DNA of 64,000 nt, from positions 62,001 through 126,000 of the forward strand of contig WNYE01000050.1 of NCBI GenBank assembly GCA_021396245.1, read 5' to 3'. A program made the translations under genes and the position numbers. Below the pieces are notes generated by a model that saw only the letters and a program-made list of their open reading frames with translations, ran no database searches and was not told where the DNA came from. Source of the DNA: Sporothrix humicola (lineage: Eukaryota > Ascomycota > Sordariomycetes > Ophiostomatales > Ophiostomataceae). Shown here piece by piece: positions 1 to 12,124 of this stretch (the stretch's first letter is position 1; each line of letters opens with the position of its first letter).

Positions 1-3000
1 CCTGGGAAAGTAGCAGGGCAAAATGAGACTTGGGTCCACAGCGGCGTGGATAAGGAAGAGCGTCCGGGGTGAAGGTGATGGGATGATGAGGCAGGGCAGA
101 GTCTTCAGAGGCTTACCTGCTGTTGATGTTTGCTTCTTTGCGGTGATGTTTGTGTTTGCTGGCTTGCAATCGGGTAGAGTTTTCTATTCTGGTCTTTCTG
201 GTCAGTCCTTATGTTCTTTTTTTGGGACATCGCCTTCTGTGATCGTCTCTCGGATCCTCTTCTCAAAGATCGACTTGTCCTGCCTCCAAAGCTTACGGGA
301 GCACCGTGCAGCAGCAGGATTTTGGACACTCCGAAGCGGGTGATAAACGACCGGGGATGCACAGGAAGCACAGCAGAATCGTGGATGGTTGGCCAATGAT
401 GGAAAGGCTGCACAATGTGCGTTGTAGTGAAGAGGAAACAAAATGGCAAACAAAACGCAGAGGCAAGACAGAAGCAAACAAATGGGGAAACAAGGGACAA
501 AGAGAATCCCGGGGGGTCAGACTCACTCAATACGAGACCCGTACAACTAAGACACCGTCGCTGCTGTCGTGTTTGTACCAGGTGATAATGGATGGGGCTG
601 TTGTCGATCAACGGGCTGGCGTGTTTCTGGAAATTTGGGTTCGCAGAGGAGTTGGAGATTGAAGGAATTGCCCAAAAACGAAAAGGGAAAAGCTCACCAG
701 ACCCTCAGATTTTTGTCACCTTCAAAACGCGCCTTTCATTTCACAAAAGGCAACCGCGTCGCTGGTACAAACATTTCCACGATAAAGGGAAGGCACAACG
801 GTCGTTCCTGCCATATCAAGAAGCTACACGCAAAAAGGCCCTTTCACAAGTCAGTGAGAGGGAAGGCACGACCTAGAGACATGGGTGTCTGGGGGCTTTG
901 GCGCGAACCCCAGCATCCGCTACACCCAGATCGATAAGGCCGGACCGAATAAAATCAGACGGTGATTGGCCCATGGTACCAAGCAGACAAAGAGGATCCC
1001 CACTTTCCTTGAAAGGCGGCGAAAGCCAGAATCAAACTCCAAAAGACATGCCTCCAAATACACGCGAGAAAAGCTTAGGTTTTGGGTACAGAGCCGCCTA
1101 TTGGCCTCTTCAGTGCACCGGGGTCCTGAGGCCATCCTATTCAGGCAGGCGCAGTGTGCAAGAGAGTGCGGGAAAGTCTCCTTAGCACCAGGAGGCTCTA
1201 CAAAAGGTACCTAAGGTGCCCTAAGATGCGGGCGATGCCAAGTCTGCATCTCCGCACTGAACAGGGGGTCAGGGGTGGAAGGAGCGAAGGGTAGGGGTAG
1301 GTGGGTGGCGGGAGGGGGTGCTCTTTCCTCGTTGGCTCATTTTGTTTTGGTGCTGCGTTGGCTCTTGCCCACTGATCTCGTTGTGGCCGGCACCAGTTGG
1401 TGGGCAGATGCAATTCTCATGTAACGTTTCGTAGAATTTCCCCCTAGTGCAATCTTGTTTCCCGTGCTCACGCTTTTTTGTCCCCTTTCGACTCTCCGCT
1501 CTCGAAAACACTACCACGAAGCTCACGACACCACACCACCCACCACCACACACCCTTTTCTTTTGACGCCTTCCCCACTATGCGGTAGAGCAGCGCTGCA
1601 GACCATGGCTTGAAAGCCGTGAAGCGTATCGTATCGCATCGTCGAGCGGATCGTCTTGGCTGGAAGCGCTAGAAAGCCTCTTGTTACTTCGTTCTTCTGG
1701 CTCCCTTTTGGTTGTTCTTTCAGGCCTTCTTCGTCTTCGACGTGGCTTTCACGGGACGCCATTATTGACGCCAACAGCCACGACGGCGAAAGAAGAACCC
1801 CACCATTCCCTGAAAGTTACAAGATGCCATTGTTGCATAGATAACAGCAGCCCACTGCCCGTTCCCAAAACTACGATAAGACTTCAGACTCTATGACTTT
1901 TACAGTCAGTCAGATACGCGCATCAGACGCCCCGAGCCCGTGATCATACGCGTTGCAACATGCAATAGACAGCGTGCAGCACAAGCAGAGACTGTAGCCC
2001 ATCCCATATCAGCTGAGGGGCTGAGGGGCATCTTCAATTTGGCGACATCCATGTCTTGAGATGCACGAATCTTTGGCACCAAGTGGACTGGTCAAATAAA
2101 GTTAGCTTTGGCGAACGGCAGCCAGCCAAAAGCGTGGAAGCGTTGTCGTTCTGGCCATGCTTTGGAGGTTTGAAACCACTTTTCTGGCTCCTCTGTCTCG
2201 TCAACTTGGCTTCTTGCTTTTTCCTTCACTTTTACTCTTCCCATTTTAGTGATTTCGTGACTATCCACCCCCGTCCCAATTTCTCACGCCAGCACGACAG
2301 GTGCTACGTGACGCCTGGCCACCAACGACCACTCTACTTCCTCCACACCCCAGTCACAGTCAGTCCAGTCAATATTGTCCATGGACTTGGATTCGGTCTC
2401 CCACTCTTTCTTTCGTCTCTCAGCTGCCCCAGAGTGTCGTGTTTGGATTGTTGCCATTCGTATGGAGACACTGCCATTGGATATTGAAAGATACGGCAGG
2501 AGAAAGGAGAGTCGACATCAACGAGATACGATGTCTGCCGATACCGAGAAACACGAGATAGGAGGCAAAATGAGGGATCCTGATATCTCTGGCGGTGTTG
2601 ATGTCGACAGGACATGATGCACTTCTTATCTATGCAACGCCTGGTCGTGATTGTTATCGTCGCCGTTGATTGTCGTTGTCCATGCTGATCCCATGTCTGT
2701 GGCTCTCCCGCCCTGCTGGGCACACCACGAGTTTGTTGGTATTGATTTCCAAAATTCCAAAATAGCCTCGCAGCTCGGACTGGGCGGCCACGAGATCAGA
2801 CGACTACGAAAGTATCGTGGTCGACCTTAATATGGCAGATGCCAGTCCCGTTCGTGCCGCTCTGCGTGCAGTTTCTACATATGATGACACGCCTTATCGT
2901 AAGTCCGTGAGAACACTGTTTTGTCGTCTTCATCGTGATATCTTCATATCGCAGTCTGTTTTCGTTTTCATCTTCACCTTGTCGTTTGTCATCGTGAACC

Positions 3001-4965
3001 TTATCTTTGTTTTACGTATTTGACTCTTGATACCGCACCTGCTCCATACCATCGTTATGCCTCGAACACGACTCATACTCGTTATTCCCAGGACAAAGGG
3101 ATGCAAGGTGAAGTCTGTCCAAAGTTCAAAACGACGAAAACGTGAGGAACATGCGACTGTAGCCGTCCAATCGTCCAGGTCGCGAAAAGGTGCCTCCTTC
3201 CCGGACCAAACGTAGCATCCGTTGAATTATTGTGGGAAATGGCCACCCCCGGCTTGCAGCCCCCAAGTTGACCAAGGTCTCCAAAATGTCCCCAAGTGTT
3301 GCCGGCGTTGTTCCAGGCCTAGACAAGTTTAACTCCAAAAAGCAAAACGGTCAGACACACGAGCAAACCTGTGATAGAAATGGAGGACATGTGACGGCGT
3401 AGAGAATGAAGCTCCGGCTGCGAAAAGAAGAAGGCAAATCAAACGACGAGTATTGGCATCAATATCAGGACATGAAAGTTGCCTCTCTGGTAGGTGTTTG
3501 CCTCTTCGTGTCAGCCTTCGCTGGCACTTGATTCCTGAATTTCTCATCTCGAATTCCTTTGAACCGTTCACAACCGACATCCACATGCTACCCCCGAGAT
3601 TTCTCCAGGGAAAATGTGGAGGACACGGAGCGAAAACTGGTAGCAATGTCGCCTTTGATACGTAAAAATACGTAAAACGTCGAACTTTTCTTTTCAAACT
3701 GTGACATGGAGACAAATGAATAAACGGAGAGTCAGTCTGTCAGGGTCCCTCCATCAAACCTCTTCTCCAGTCCCCAGGTTCCAGTTTGCCCTCCGCCTTT
3801 TTGCTGCTCCCCAGAGAGATCGTCGCAGAACATGCAGTGGTCTGTGGCCACCCGAGGAATTCGTTTTTCTCCTGGGATGTCTTTCTGTTACCTAACAGGA
3901 ACACCTGCAGCCCCATGGGCTCGGGCCAACATGCAAAAAGAGGGTTCTGGTTCCGTGCTTTTGTATTTTTGAGTTTTTGAGTTTTTGAGACTTTTCGTGG
4001 GGTTTTCATGCTTTGGCAGTTGTAGCTTTGACTCGTGAAAGCCAAACACGCTCTCGTGACAGAAAAAAAAAATTGTTGGAGACGCGGTCCTGAGGAGCTT
4101 CAAAAAGGCGCCTCCAAGCAACACGATCAATCTAGACATAAAAGGCTTGGCTTTGTGTTGGTCTTGCAACATCGATACGTCACATCAGAAGCAAGCTTAG
4201 ATGATAGGAGAAAGGAGAATTCGCCAAAAAGGGACGACAAAGCAGAAAAGAGGGTGTAGGGAGCAACCATGCCGAAGGAACAAGAGCTCCATGCAGCCTT
4301 TATCGTTGCCGCCGGAGCGTTGGAGTAGCTTGGTAGGAGGAGGAGCAGGAACAGGAAGCAAGCTCTTATCGTAAAATATTTCGAGGGCAACGCATTGGAG
4401 AGTGGTTTGGATGGTCTGTAAAAGCATCGAGAGCTTCATTTGCAGGACGTCATCGCCAGTTTCATGGATTGCGCGATGTGCTGTCTTGAGATCAGAGATG
4501 CTGCCATGCAACAGGAAAACGACGACAAGAATGCCATAAATCAACTACGAGCCTTGCCAACGATTGTCGGTGTTTGCAGCTTGCAGGACAGATTACTGAA
4601 CACTCCAGGGTTGGATGCTGAAGAGCGGTTTCGACCGCTTACGAGATTGGGCCATGAAGACCAGATGAAAATATGCGGTATGTTGAGAATGAGAACCAAA
4701 ACTGAAAAATGATGATACACGCCGCTCGACGTGTTTCTTTCACGGGGTATCTTATAAAAAACTGTGGCCATCTCGGCCCTTATCCAAAAATATGCTGCCC
4801 GAATCTGTTGAGGACTGGCAATCCTCTTTCTCTCCCTCCTTTCCAATGACGTTTCAATGCTAATGCTTTTCGAACGCAGAATATGACAACATATGCAGCA
4901 TAGGCATTGGCAAAGAATCACCAAACGACCACGACATACGAACTCATAAAGTCTATACCCACCAC
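1..4965. other. long intergenic region, no supportable gene
   Basis: No reading frame here looks coding: the open frames are short, overlap on both strands, and show neither recognisable domains nor the GC-rich third positions of the real genes in this window. The stretch follows the 3' end of the minus-strand MFS gene, so it may be the upstream region of a minus-strand gene beyond the left edge. An 8-bp tandem repeat lies at 3966-3989. No tRNA B-box was seen. A long untranslated leader or non-coding transcript cannot be excluded. Confidence 0.6.
3966..3989. repeat. short tandem repeat, unit TTTTTGAG x3
   Basis: Three perfect head-to-tail copies of the 8-bp unit TTTTTGAG lie in non-coding DNA. 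It is a simple microsatellite with no evident function. Confidence 0.85.
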
Positions 4966-6809
4966 CTACGAACTCCGCTGACCGCGCGGCTCAAAGGGGA
5001 ACAGCGCGCTGATAATGGCCATGCCGATGAAGAGCGCCGCGCACACGTAAATGGGCGCCGACGTGCTCGTGTCGGCAACGGTCGCAATCACGGCACTCAG
5101 AATACCCATGACGCGGTTGCAGGCGACGGCGACACCGTTGCCCGTGGCGCGGTGGGCGCTCGGGAGGACCTCGGGCGTGTACGCATAGAGCGTGCCATAA
5201 TAAATATTGAGGCAGAAGCCAATGATGCAGCTAAAGGCAATGTTCTGGTCCTCGGTGCGGACGGCCGTGTACGCAAAGAAGAAGGCACTCGTGAGCAGCG
5301 CGCCAATGGACATGGTGTAGCGGCGGCCCAGGAACTTGATTTCGCAGAGCCAGGCGGCCAGGACGGGGCCGAAGATGCCCGAGACGTTGACGAGCGCATA
5401 GTTGCGCCAGGTGTCGTAGGTCGACACGTTAAAGTTGGCGCCGCGGGTCGCGAGGTAGGTCGGCAAGAAGACATAGAACAGCGGGTACACGAGACCGATG
5501 GCAGTCCAAGACAGCCAGATGAGACCGGTCGACAGGGCCATGCGGCGGGTCTCAAACAGGCCGCGGAAGTGCGACATGGTCTCGGCGACGGACGACGCGA
5601 AGCTGCGCTTGGGACCACGGCCCTGGGCGGTCATGACAGTGCCACAGGCCTCGAGCTGGTCCAGAGTCAGCGAGCACGAGCGGTTGTACTTTGTGGCAAT
5701 GTGCTGGAGTGTCTCGACAAGCGCGGCGTCCTCGCCCTGGCCCAGCAGGTACTTGGGCGTCTCCTTGAGGCGGATGATGGTGAGGCGCAAGATGGACATG
5801 ACAAAGACGAGGGCGCCGCTCGTGAACATGACGTAGCGCCAGCCCATGTTGTTCTGGCGCGTGCAGGTCTCGACAGAAGCACAGTTGAGGTACGCGGGCG
5901 ACATGAAGCCCCAGGCAATGAAGCCGGCGACAGCCTGGCCCAGACCCCACCAGGCTGCCAGAAGGGTCAGTGCCCACTGCTTGTTGCCGGGAAGGTACTC
6001 GAGGAAGACGGTGGTGTCGAGCACAAGGTTGCCGCCGCCGCCAAAACCGATGAGCGCAATAAAGACACCAAGAGAGGCCCAGGTGGGCATGGCGCCGGCA
6101 ATGATACAGGCAATGGAGCAGATCATGAGCGAGACGTTAAACGCAAAGCGACGGCCGATGATATCGGCGCTGATGCCCCAGAAAAGGGCACCCGTTAGCA
6201 TGCCAGTGTACACGGCAATGGTCAGGCCCTTGTCGTAGCCCTTTGCGCCAAACTCGGTAAATGCGGACGTGGCGATGATCGACTGCAGGAGGAGAATGAG
6301 GGAGTCGACGGCATATCTAAGATGTGTTAGTAGGGCTGTGAACTCGAGAGAGCTCTGGAAATTGCCAAAAAGCTCCCAAAATGGGTGTTTCGACAAGTGC
6401 CGGTTACTCACCCAAAACCATTCAGCACAAAGAGCTTCCAGTGGTACATGGTCCAGCCGATCTCGTCAATAGCCTGGATGTCGTGTTAATATTCATTTCT
6501 CGGGTCGTATGCTGTCTTGTCCCGTATTGTGCTCGAGCCAGTTCTCTGTTGTCGCAAACTCACGTTGTTGACCAGGTGCATCTTCTGGTTCAGGGCCGGG
6601 TCGACATCCTGCTTGCCTAGAATATCGATACCCTCGCGCAGAGAAGAGCCCTCGGATGCGCGTCCAAGCTCCTCCTCCTTTTTGCGCTCCTCTTCGGACA
6701 GGGTCTTGCCGTTGGCCGAGGCAGTCGCTTCCGCTGGCGCACCGACAGCTTCGCCGTAGGTCGGGAGCGGCCGCACCGGCGTGCCGTTGATGGCTTCAAT
6801 GTCGGCCAT
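4966..6809 (-). CDS. MFS transporter (sugar/metabolite porter, SV2/SVOP-like)
   Basis: Probable plasma-membrane proton-coupled transporter of the major facilitator superfamily, about 552 residues. Three exons are supported: 6809-6564, 6473-6412 and 6316-4966, with GTGAGT donors and CAG/TAG acceptors that keep the frame. The first 82 residues are hydrophilic and probably cytosolic. The loop 2-3 signature G-x-x-x-D-x-x-G-R-R is present (GISADIIGRRFAF), followed by the expected series of hydrophobic helices and a hydrophilic central loop. I chose the ATG at 6809 (context CAACCATGGC) over the in-frame ATG at 6863, whose extra 18 residues look like translated leader. The substrate is unknown; carboxylate, phosphate-like and sugar substrates all occur in such groups. 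It stands apart from the sugar cluster on the right, and nothing nearby suggests a pathway. Confidence 0.85.
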
Positions 6810-9409
6810 GGTTGTTGTCGTCGGTTGTTGGTTCGGGTGAAGTCGTTTCTTTGCCTCGCTCAAGTCTTCCGGATCTCAGGAGATGCCGGGTATTTCAGAT
6901 GAAAGAGAGGAAAGAGCGACGTATCATTGAAGCTGAATTGGGAAGGAAGTAAATAAAGGTGGAAATGGAAGGAGGGGAAGGGGGGAAGTGGTGATGTAGG
7001 AAGGAACGATCGTGAGAAAAAGAGAGAAGTAATCCAGAATCAAATTTTAAACCAGAAAAAAGGGAAACAAGAAAGCAACGGCAAAACATTCCAAGATCGG
7101 CGGGCGAGGCCATAGTTATGTACGTCGCACAGTACAATGATGCCAATTGTTTGGGAATTGGGAACGACTGTTTGGCATGTCATACCCAGTGGTCGACAGA
7201 GAGACTAACACTAATACGTCGTTAGAGACGGACATCTTTGGTCTTGAACTGGTTCTTGGCTCAAAGCTCAGCAAAATCTACACGTGCTTGTTGGTTGTCA
7301 CTTTTGTTTTCACCTCCCTAATTTTGGCGCCATCTCGACAGCCTCCTGCTAAACATGTCCCTTTTGAGAAGGTGAATAAGAGGCTGCCAAAAAGATACAA
7401 AGCGTCCTATTGCCGCAAAAGTATCCGATTTGCCAAGAGACCGCAAAAATCGGCAGAAAACAGGGAAATAAGTGAAATGGGGGTACTTGGGCGCAAAGAA
7501 CCGGCAATACACAAAACTGGAGATGCTCTACGGAGGTACATACGGAACACTCTTCCTGTTCTGCGGAATATCTCACCTCTGTTCCATGGGAAGGGGAAGG
7601 GGGAAATGGGCACGTTGACGCAGTTCCTTGATTTTTGCCTCACATTTTCACTTCTGTTTGTCCCTTGTCCTGCACGGGGCCACTTTGCCGCTAAGCTATT
7701 TGCGCCGGAGGCTGGACGGCGGCCAAGCGAACGGTGTCGATGCCGACCAAGCGGGGCACTGGCAAGGGTCATCATGATGCGAGAATACTCTGTGCTAAAG
7801 TTTAGGGAACAGGGGGTACTAAAGTCTCTACAGATGTTTTTGTGTCGACCGAAAGGTGTCCTGCAGGTTCTGCAGCAAAAGTCTCGGCGATCCTCAAAAG
7901 ATTCCAACACAAACAAACATGGAAATGTAGAATGTATTGGTGTCACTCGAGAGCGCCGGCATGCCAAGGCACCGTCCTAACCGTGAAAAGACAAGACACA
8001 ACAAGCCTGTATTGCATCGGGGTTTTCTTTGGTTTCTTTTCTATACTGCAGGTGTAGTCAAACTCTGGACTTTTTCGACTGTATTTCTAGACTCTTTGCA
8101 GAAAGAACACACGCGAGTTGTCACACGGCATTTCAGATTCTGACGACAGAATTGTCAAGATAAAGTTGTTTGGTTGCGTTGCAATAGAGTTGCATCTGCC
8201 ACTGAAACAACAGTCGACTGTGCCACTAGACTGCAGAGTTGAGCGTGGGCTGCAGCAACTGGACTCTGTAAAATGGGACCGCTTTTCGCCAAACGCGTGC
8301 GCCAAAAGCAACTGTTGATAGGCCGGCGCAAAACGACAAAAGATACCTCGAACCGCTCCAACTGTCTGGGCCTGCTTTAGCCTCGCGACGGCGGACGGAG
8401 GACACTGACAAAACGGGAAAATGAACGAGTGCTGCACACATTTTTGCCTATTCGAAGCTTAGTGCCGCCGAGACAATAGACCGCTAAAAGTAGTGACGTT
8501 GGGGGTCTTTTTGTTCGAATGTATTGACGGGATATCTTTCAGACAGGAAAGAAGCCGCGTTTGTCCATCGTCAGCTCTTCGGTGTCAAAATAGATGCACC
8601 GTGCCAATCACTTCTTTATTTTGGCATTGCTCGCGTGCCTTTCAAGTTGAATTTGCTGAATACCAAAGACAAGCAGGAGGTCTTTCTTCGCGGGAACAAA
8701 AGTACAACAGACAAGGGCTCTGGGGTTGCGAAAGACCTGTCGATCTTTCACGCCATCGTCAATGTCTCCACGTCCAATTGCTACCCCGTTTTCCGCGCTG
8801 ACCCAGTTTGAAAGGCTCGACAGACAAAAAAATAAGGGGCGGGGGACCCTTTGCTCCGTATTTTTGGCCTTTCTTTGCTTCGGTTCTTTCTTCTCTTTGG
8901 CTGCTGAAAGGAGACGAGTAGACATGACTCGGCACCCTTGTCCTGGGAATTGTTCGGGAGAGCTTTGTGCAAGTACTTTGATATACAGTTCTTTCAGTGC
9001 TGTACCTCTTACAAAGAGCACAGAAAAAGACGGCCTAAAGCAAAGATGGAGTCCAATGCGAGGCAAATAAGAAATGGTCACGAGAAGGGTAACGTCCCTA
9101 GATAACTCTCGATCCGGGGTAGAAAAGACCGCTCGACACTGGTCCATCTCGATGTAGTGACGTCATGATTCTGACAGTGGACAATTTGACCAAAAAGGAG
9201 TGCAAAATTGAAGAGACAAAAGGCGTGGAAAACGTCGGCATGTCGTCGGGCCCATTTTCTTTTGTTCCAGGGGCCAACGGACATCCTTTAGTGCCATGCA
9301 GTGAGAACGCCAAGCGGGCATAGTTCTCACCAAATGAAAACTACCTTTGGCCCATTGGTCTGCTTTGATTGCCTGCCGATACGAGATGAAAGCCCTGAAA
9401 GAGAAAATC

Positions 9410-9423
9410 GGGGGGGGGGGGGG
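9410..9423. repeat. poly-G homopolymer, 14 bases
   Basis: An uninterrupted run of 14 G on the plus strand in non-coding DNA. Such runs are prone to length error in sequencing and may form G-rich structures. Confidence 0.85.
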
Positions 9424-9597
9424 ATCAATGTTAGAACAACGGAATCCGTTGAAGAAGAAGAAAAGAAAAAAAATGAGTACGTGGCCTATTATAAGTTGTT
9501 AACCTGAGGTTATTGTGAAAAAAGAAGAAGAACAAGTTTCTTTAAAAGAATAAAAAAGAGAAACGAGGGAAAAAATTTTAACCTCGAAATAAACTTC

Positions 9598-9619
9598 GAA
9601 AAAAAAAGGCAAAAAATTG
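9598..9619 (-). terminator. Pol III terminator of tRNA-Pro
   Basis: On the minus strand, directly after the tRNA 3' end, there are two oligo-T runs (6 T, then 7 or more T) separated by GCC. This is the usual RNA polymerase III stop signal. Confidence 0.75.
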
Positions 9620-9707
9620 GGGTCTGTCCGTGGATCGAACACGGGACCTCTCGCAAGCTACTCAGGGTGCACCCTAAGCGAGAATCATACCACTAGACCA
9701 ACAGACC
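9620..9707 (-). tRNA. tRNA-Pro(AGG) with a 16-nt intron
   Basis: Read on the minus strand, the acceptor arm GGTCTGT pairs with ACAGACC. There is a D arm (GTCTAGTGGTATGAT), an anticodon stem TCTCGC/GCGAGA and a T arm with TTCGATCC. The anticodon loop TT-AGG-GT gives proline. A 16-nt intron (TGCACCCTGAGTAGCT) sits after loop position 37, the canonical eukaryotic site, and its CCCT can pair with the AGGG of the anticodon region, as expected for a tRNA splicing-endonuclease substrate. Two T-runs just downstream on the minus strand would serve as the Pol III terminator. The discriminator base is C; the CCA end is not encoded. Confidence 0.95.
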
Positions 9708-10237
9708 TTGTAGTTATTTGTTGTTGGAGAGGCTATAAGTTTTAACGTAGATAAAGCTAGCGCGTTGCCAGGTATCTCCACATCGAATTTAAAGCACATC
9801 GTGACTCGACGTGAATGCTGGCTTCACAAGGAAAGTAAAGGAATGGTTGTTAAAATCTTAGTTTAACATGTCTGATTTATACTACAGCTCCTTACTTAAA
9901 GTTTTTCTTTAAAAGGAAAAGTTATGAATTAAATATTAAAAAAAAGATCAAACATTTAATTTAAATATCACATAAATAACCAACATCACAAGAGTCAAAC
10001 ACGACAAACCAAAACTGTACATAATAGTAATAAACGAGACTAAGACAATACCTTTGTTTATTCAGAAGACTTACTGCAATAGCATTGCTCTCCTTTCAAC
10101 AATAATGCAAGCACCCACAGCACATAAGTACTAGTATCACCAACGAGTCTATTGTAATGTTTGTCTAGTCTATTTAGGTTCCTCGTATCGACTCTAGGGA
10201 AATGTATCTAGGAGACATTCTTATGCTTCAACTACAA
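9708..10237. other. AT-rich intergenic region
   Basis: About 530 bp of AT-rich DNA between the tRNA 5' side and the 3' end of the oxidase gene. It presumably holds the 3' UTR and polyadenylation region of the oxidase gene and the upstream region of the tRNA. No gene is seen. Confidence 0.6.
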
Positions 10238-12124
10238 TCACATGATCATGCTGATGCCTAGACGATCGGTAAACTTGTTGTCAAACATGCCCGTCGAGTT
10301 CAGCTGGCGATACACCGAGTGCCATGCCCCAAAGTCAGGGTACCACGACCGCACATCGTCGGCCGTCACAAGGTCAATGTCCAGGCCCCAATGGAGGCGC
10401 GGCGAGTCGAGGCTGTCAGTGCACATCCGCTCCTTGATGTCCCGCGCCAGCTTGGCCCCCGTTTCCACTCCAACAAGCATGTCCAGCTCAATGGCACAGG
10501 TCATGCGGCCGGCTTGCGGAGCCAGGAACGCGTCGGACGCGCTGATGAACCGGATGCCGAGAGGGCCCGTCATGTAGTATTCGTGGCGCTTCGCCTCGTC
10601 ACGGAACACATCCAGCAGCTTGTCAATGACGGGGACACACTGGCTCGCTTCACAGTGGAGCTCAATGGCCATGGCCTTGATGCTGTTGGCCGGTCCCAGG
10701 TTGAAGACGCGGAAACTCTTGTCAATGTAGGGCCCGCTCTCGACCAGTGTAGCAATGGCACGGTTGATGGCGATCGGGCTGATGGCAGGGAAGCGGTTGA
10801 GGACGCCGAGCAGATGCGGGATCGAGTGGATGCCAAACTGCTCGAGAAGCGTGCTGAGCCAATCTTTGCGCGCGCCTGACGCCTTGGTGTTGGCGACGAC
10901 TCGGTTCCTCTCAACACGGACGCACGAGTTGTGGTACTACCACATGTACGGGTTGAGGACGAGCTCGAAATGGTCGGCGCCGGCAACGGCAGGGGCAACG
11001 GGAGTCCAAAGCTCGGGCAGAAGCTCCTTGCGCACCTCGTCCTAACGGGTGGCCGAGCGCAGCTCCTGGACGTGAAATGCCTCCGTCACCTCAATGACAT
11101 AGCTGTAAATCACACCTACACAGCCCATGGATACGAGAACGGTACGGAACCAGTCGTCGTTCTGCTTGAGCACAACGGGAAGGCCGTCGATGGTGCGGGG
11201 AAAGGTGGCAGGATCACTGAGAGGTCCCTTGCCGACTTTGGAGCTGGCCGGCTCGATTTGGTAGACGGTTCCGTCGGCAACGACGAGGACAACAGCACGA
11301 ATGAGACTTGCCATTGGCCCAAAGGAGATGCCGGACCCGTGTGTTCCTGTCGACATTACGCCGGCCACAGTCTGTCCATCGTACGCTCCCATGTTCGGAA
11401 GCGCCAGGCCACGATTGTCTAGCTCTTGGTTGAGTTCCCGGATTGTCACGCCTGCCTGGACACGAGCAAGGGTCCGGCTTCGGTTGGTCGTCTTGGCGGC
11501 GTCTGACGGCTCAGACGGAGCCTTGTGCTTGCCAGCAGCATCCTTTGGATGCACATGCTTGGTGACGGCGACAATTCCCTCCTCGCCGTTGTCCACCATG
11601 GACACGCGCTTCAACAGTGTCATGTCGACGAGAACGGCATTGGTCGAGTATGTGATGTCGGAGAAGGAGTGGCCGGAGCCCACAGCACGGACTCGCTGTC
11701 GTAGATGGTGTGCATCGGCCAGGATAGCAACAAGCTGCTGGAGAGACTCGGGCTTCACAATGACGAGTGGCGTGTTCTCCTGCTCCCCGACACAGTTCAC
11801 CCACGTTGGCGTCTCGTCGTCCTCGTTCTCACCGGCATTGTCATTTCGTCGGCCGTTCTTGGCCTCGGAACTGCCAACAAGATGCCCGTGAGAGGCAGCC
11901 AGAGACAGGTGTACTGCCTGCCGAGCTTGCGTGTAGCGTTGCTTGGCGTCACGGCCGCGCCGCCGGTGCTCGACGCCCGGCGTCCGCACCACATTCCACA
12001 CGCCGTCGTGTGCGTTGTCCGGGTTCTCGCAAAAGACCTTGTCCAGCCGCTTGAGTGTTTCCTCGTTGACTGGCTTGCCACGCGCGTGGCGGAGCTGGCG
12101 TTCAACAGAGTGCTGAGCTCCCAT
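10238..12124 (-). pseudogene. FAD-linked sugar-lactone oxidase (ALO/gulonolactone oxidase type) with two in-frame TAG codons
   Basis: The frame runs for 628 codons with no frameshift. It encodes an N-terminal FAD-binding type 4 domain (loop RAVGSGHSFSDI, then GAYDGQTVAGVMSTGTHGSG) and a C-terminal arabinono-lactone-oxidase-like domain (HFELVLNPYMW ... GLDIDLVTADDVRSWYPDFGAW). Family members oxidise aldono-1,4-lactones with oxygen. The sense frame is interrupted by TAG at 11044-11042 (after ELRSATR) and again at 10939-10937 (after LNPYMW), yet reads as homologous protein before, between and after both stops. No intron consensus could remove them without deleting conserved sequence. It is most likely a recently inactivated gene; stop readthrough or sequence error are the alternatives. 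The upstream part alone would be a 360-residue FAD domain without the substrate domain. Confidence 0.8.

Larger units (their letters stand above)
6810..9619. other. intergenic region, no supportable gene
   Basis: About 2.8 kb between the MFS start and the tRNA. The longest open frames (7147-7980 plus, 8608-9147 minus) have no recognisable domain, rely on unlikely starts or are basic and cysteine-rich in a random manner, so they are not called. The part next to 6809 is the presumed MFS promoter and leader. A 14-base poly-G run lies at 9410-9423 and the last 100 bases are A-rich. Confidence 0.6.

Noticed and set aside
2..116. Possible 5'-UTR intron on the minus strand (donor GTAAGC at 116, acceptor CAG at 4-2)
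   Set aside because: The donor and acceptor fit, but no CTRAC branch point is clear and the gene it would belong to lies outside the window.
5152..6198. 348-codon plus-strand open frame opposite the first MFS gene
   Set aside because: Composition mirrors the GC-rich codon bias of the MFS exon on the other strand; no domain, no start context, fully inside a well-supported gene.
7147..7980. 277-codon plus-strand open frame
   Set aside because: Begins at a TTG, has irregular codon use, alternating hydrophobic and basic patches without a fold pattern, and overlaps equally long frames on the other strand.
8608..9147. 179-codon minus-strand open frame
   Set aside because: No domain and no coding bias; the region has comparable frames on the other strand.
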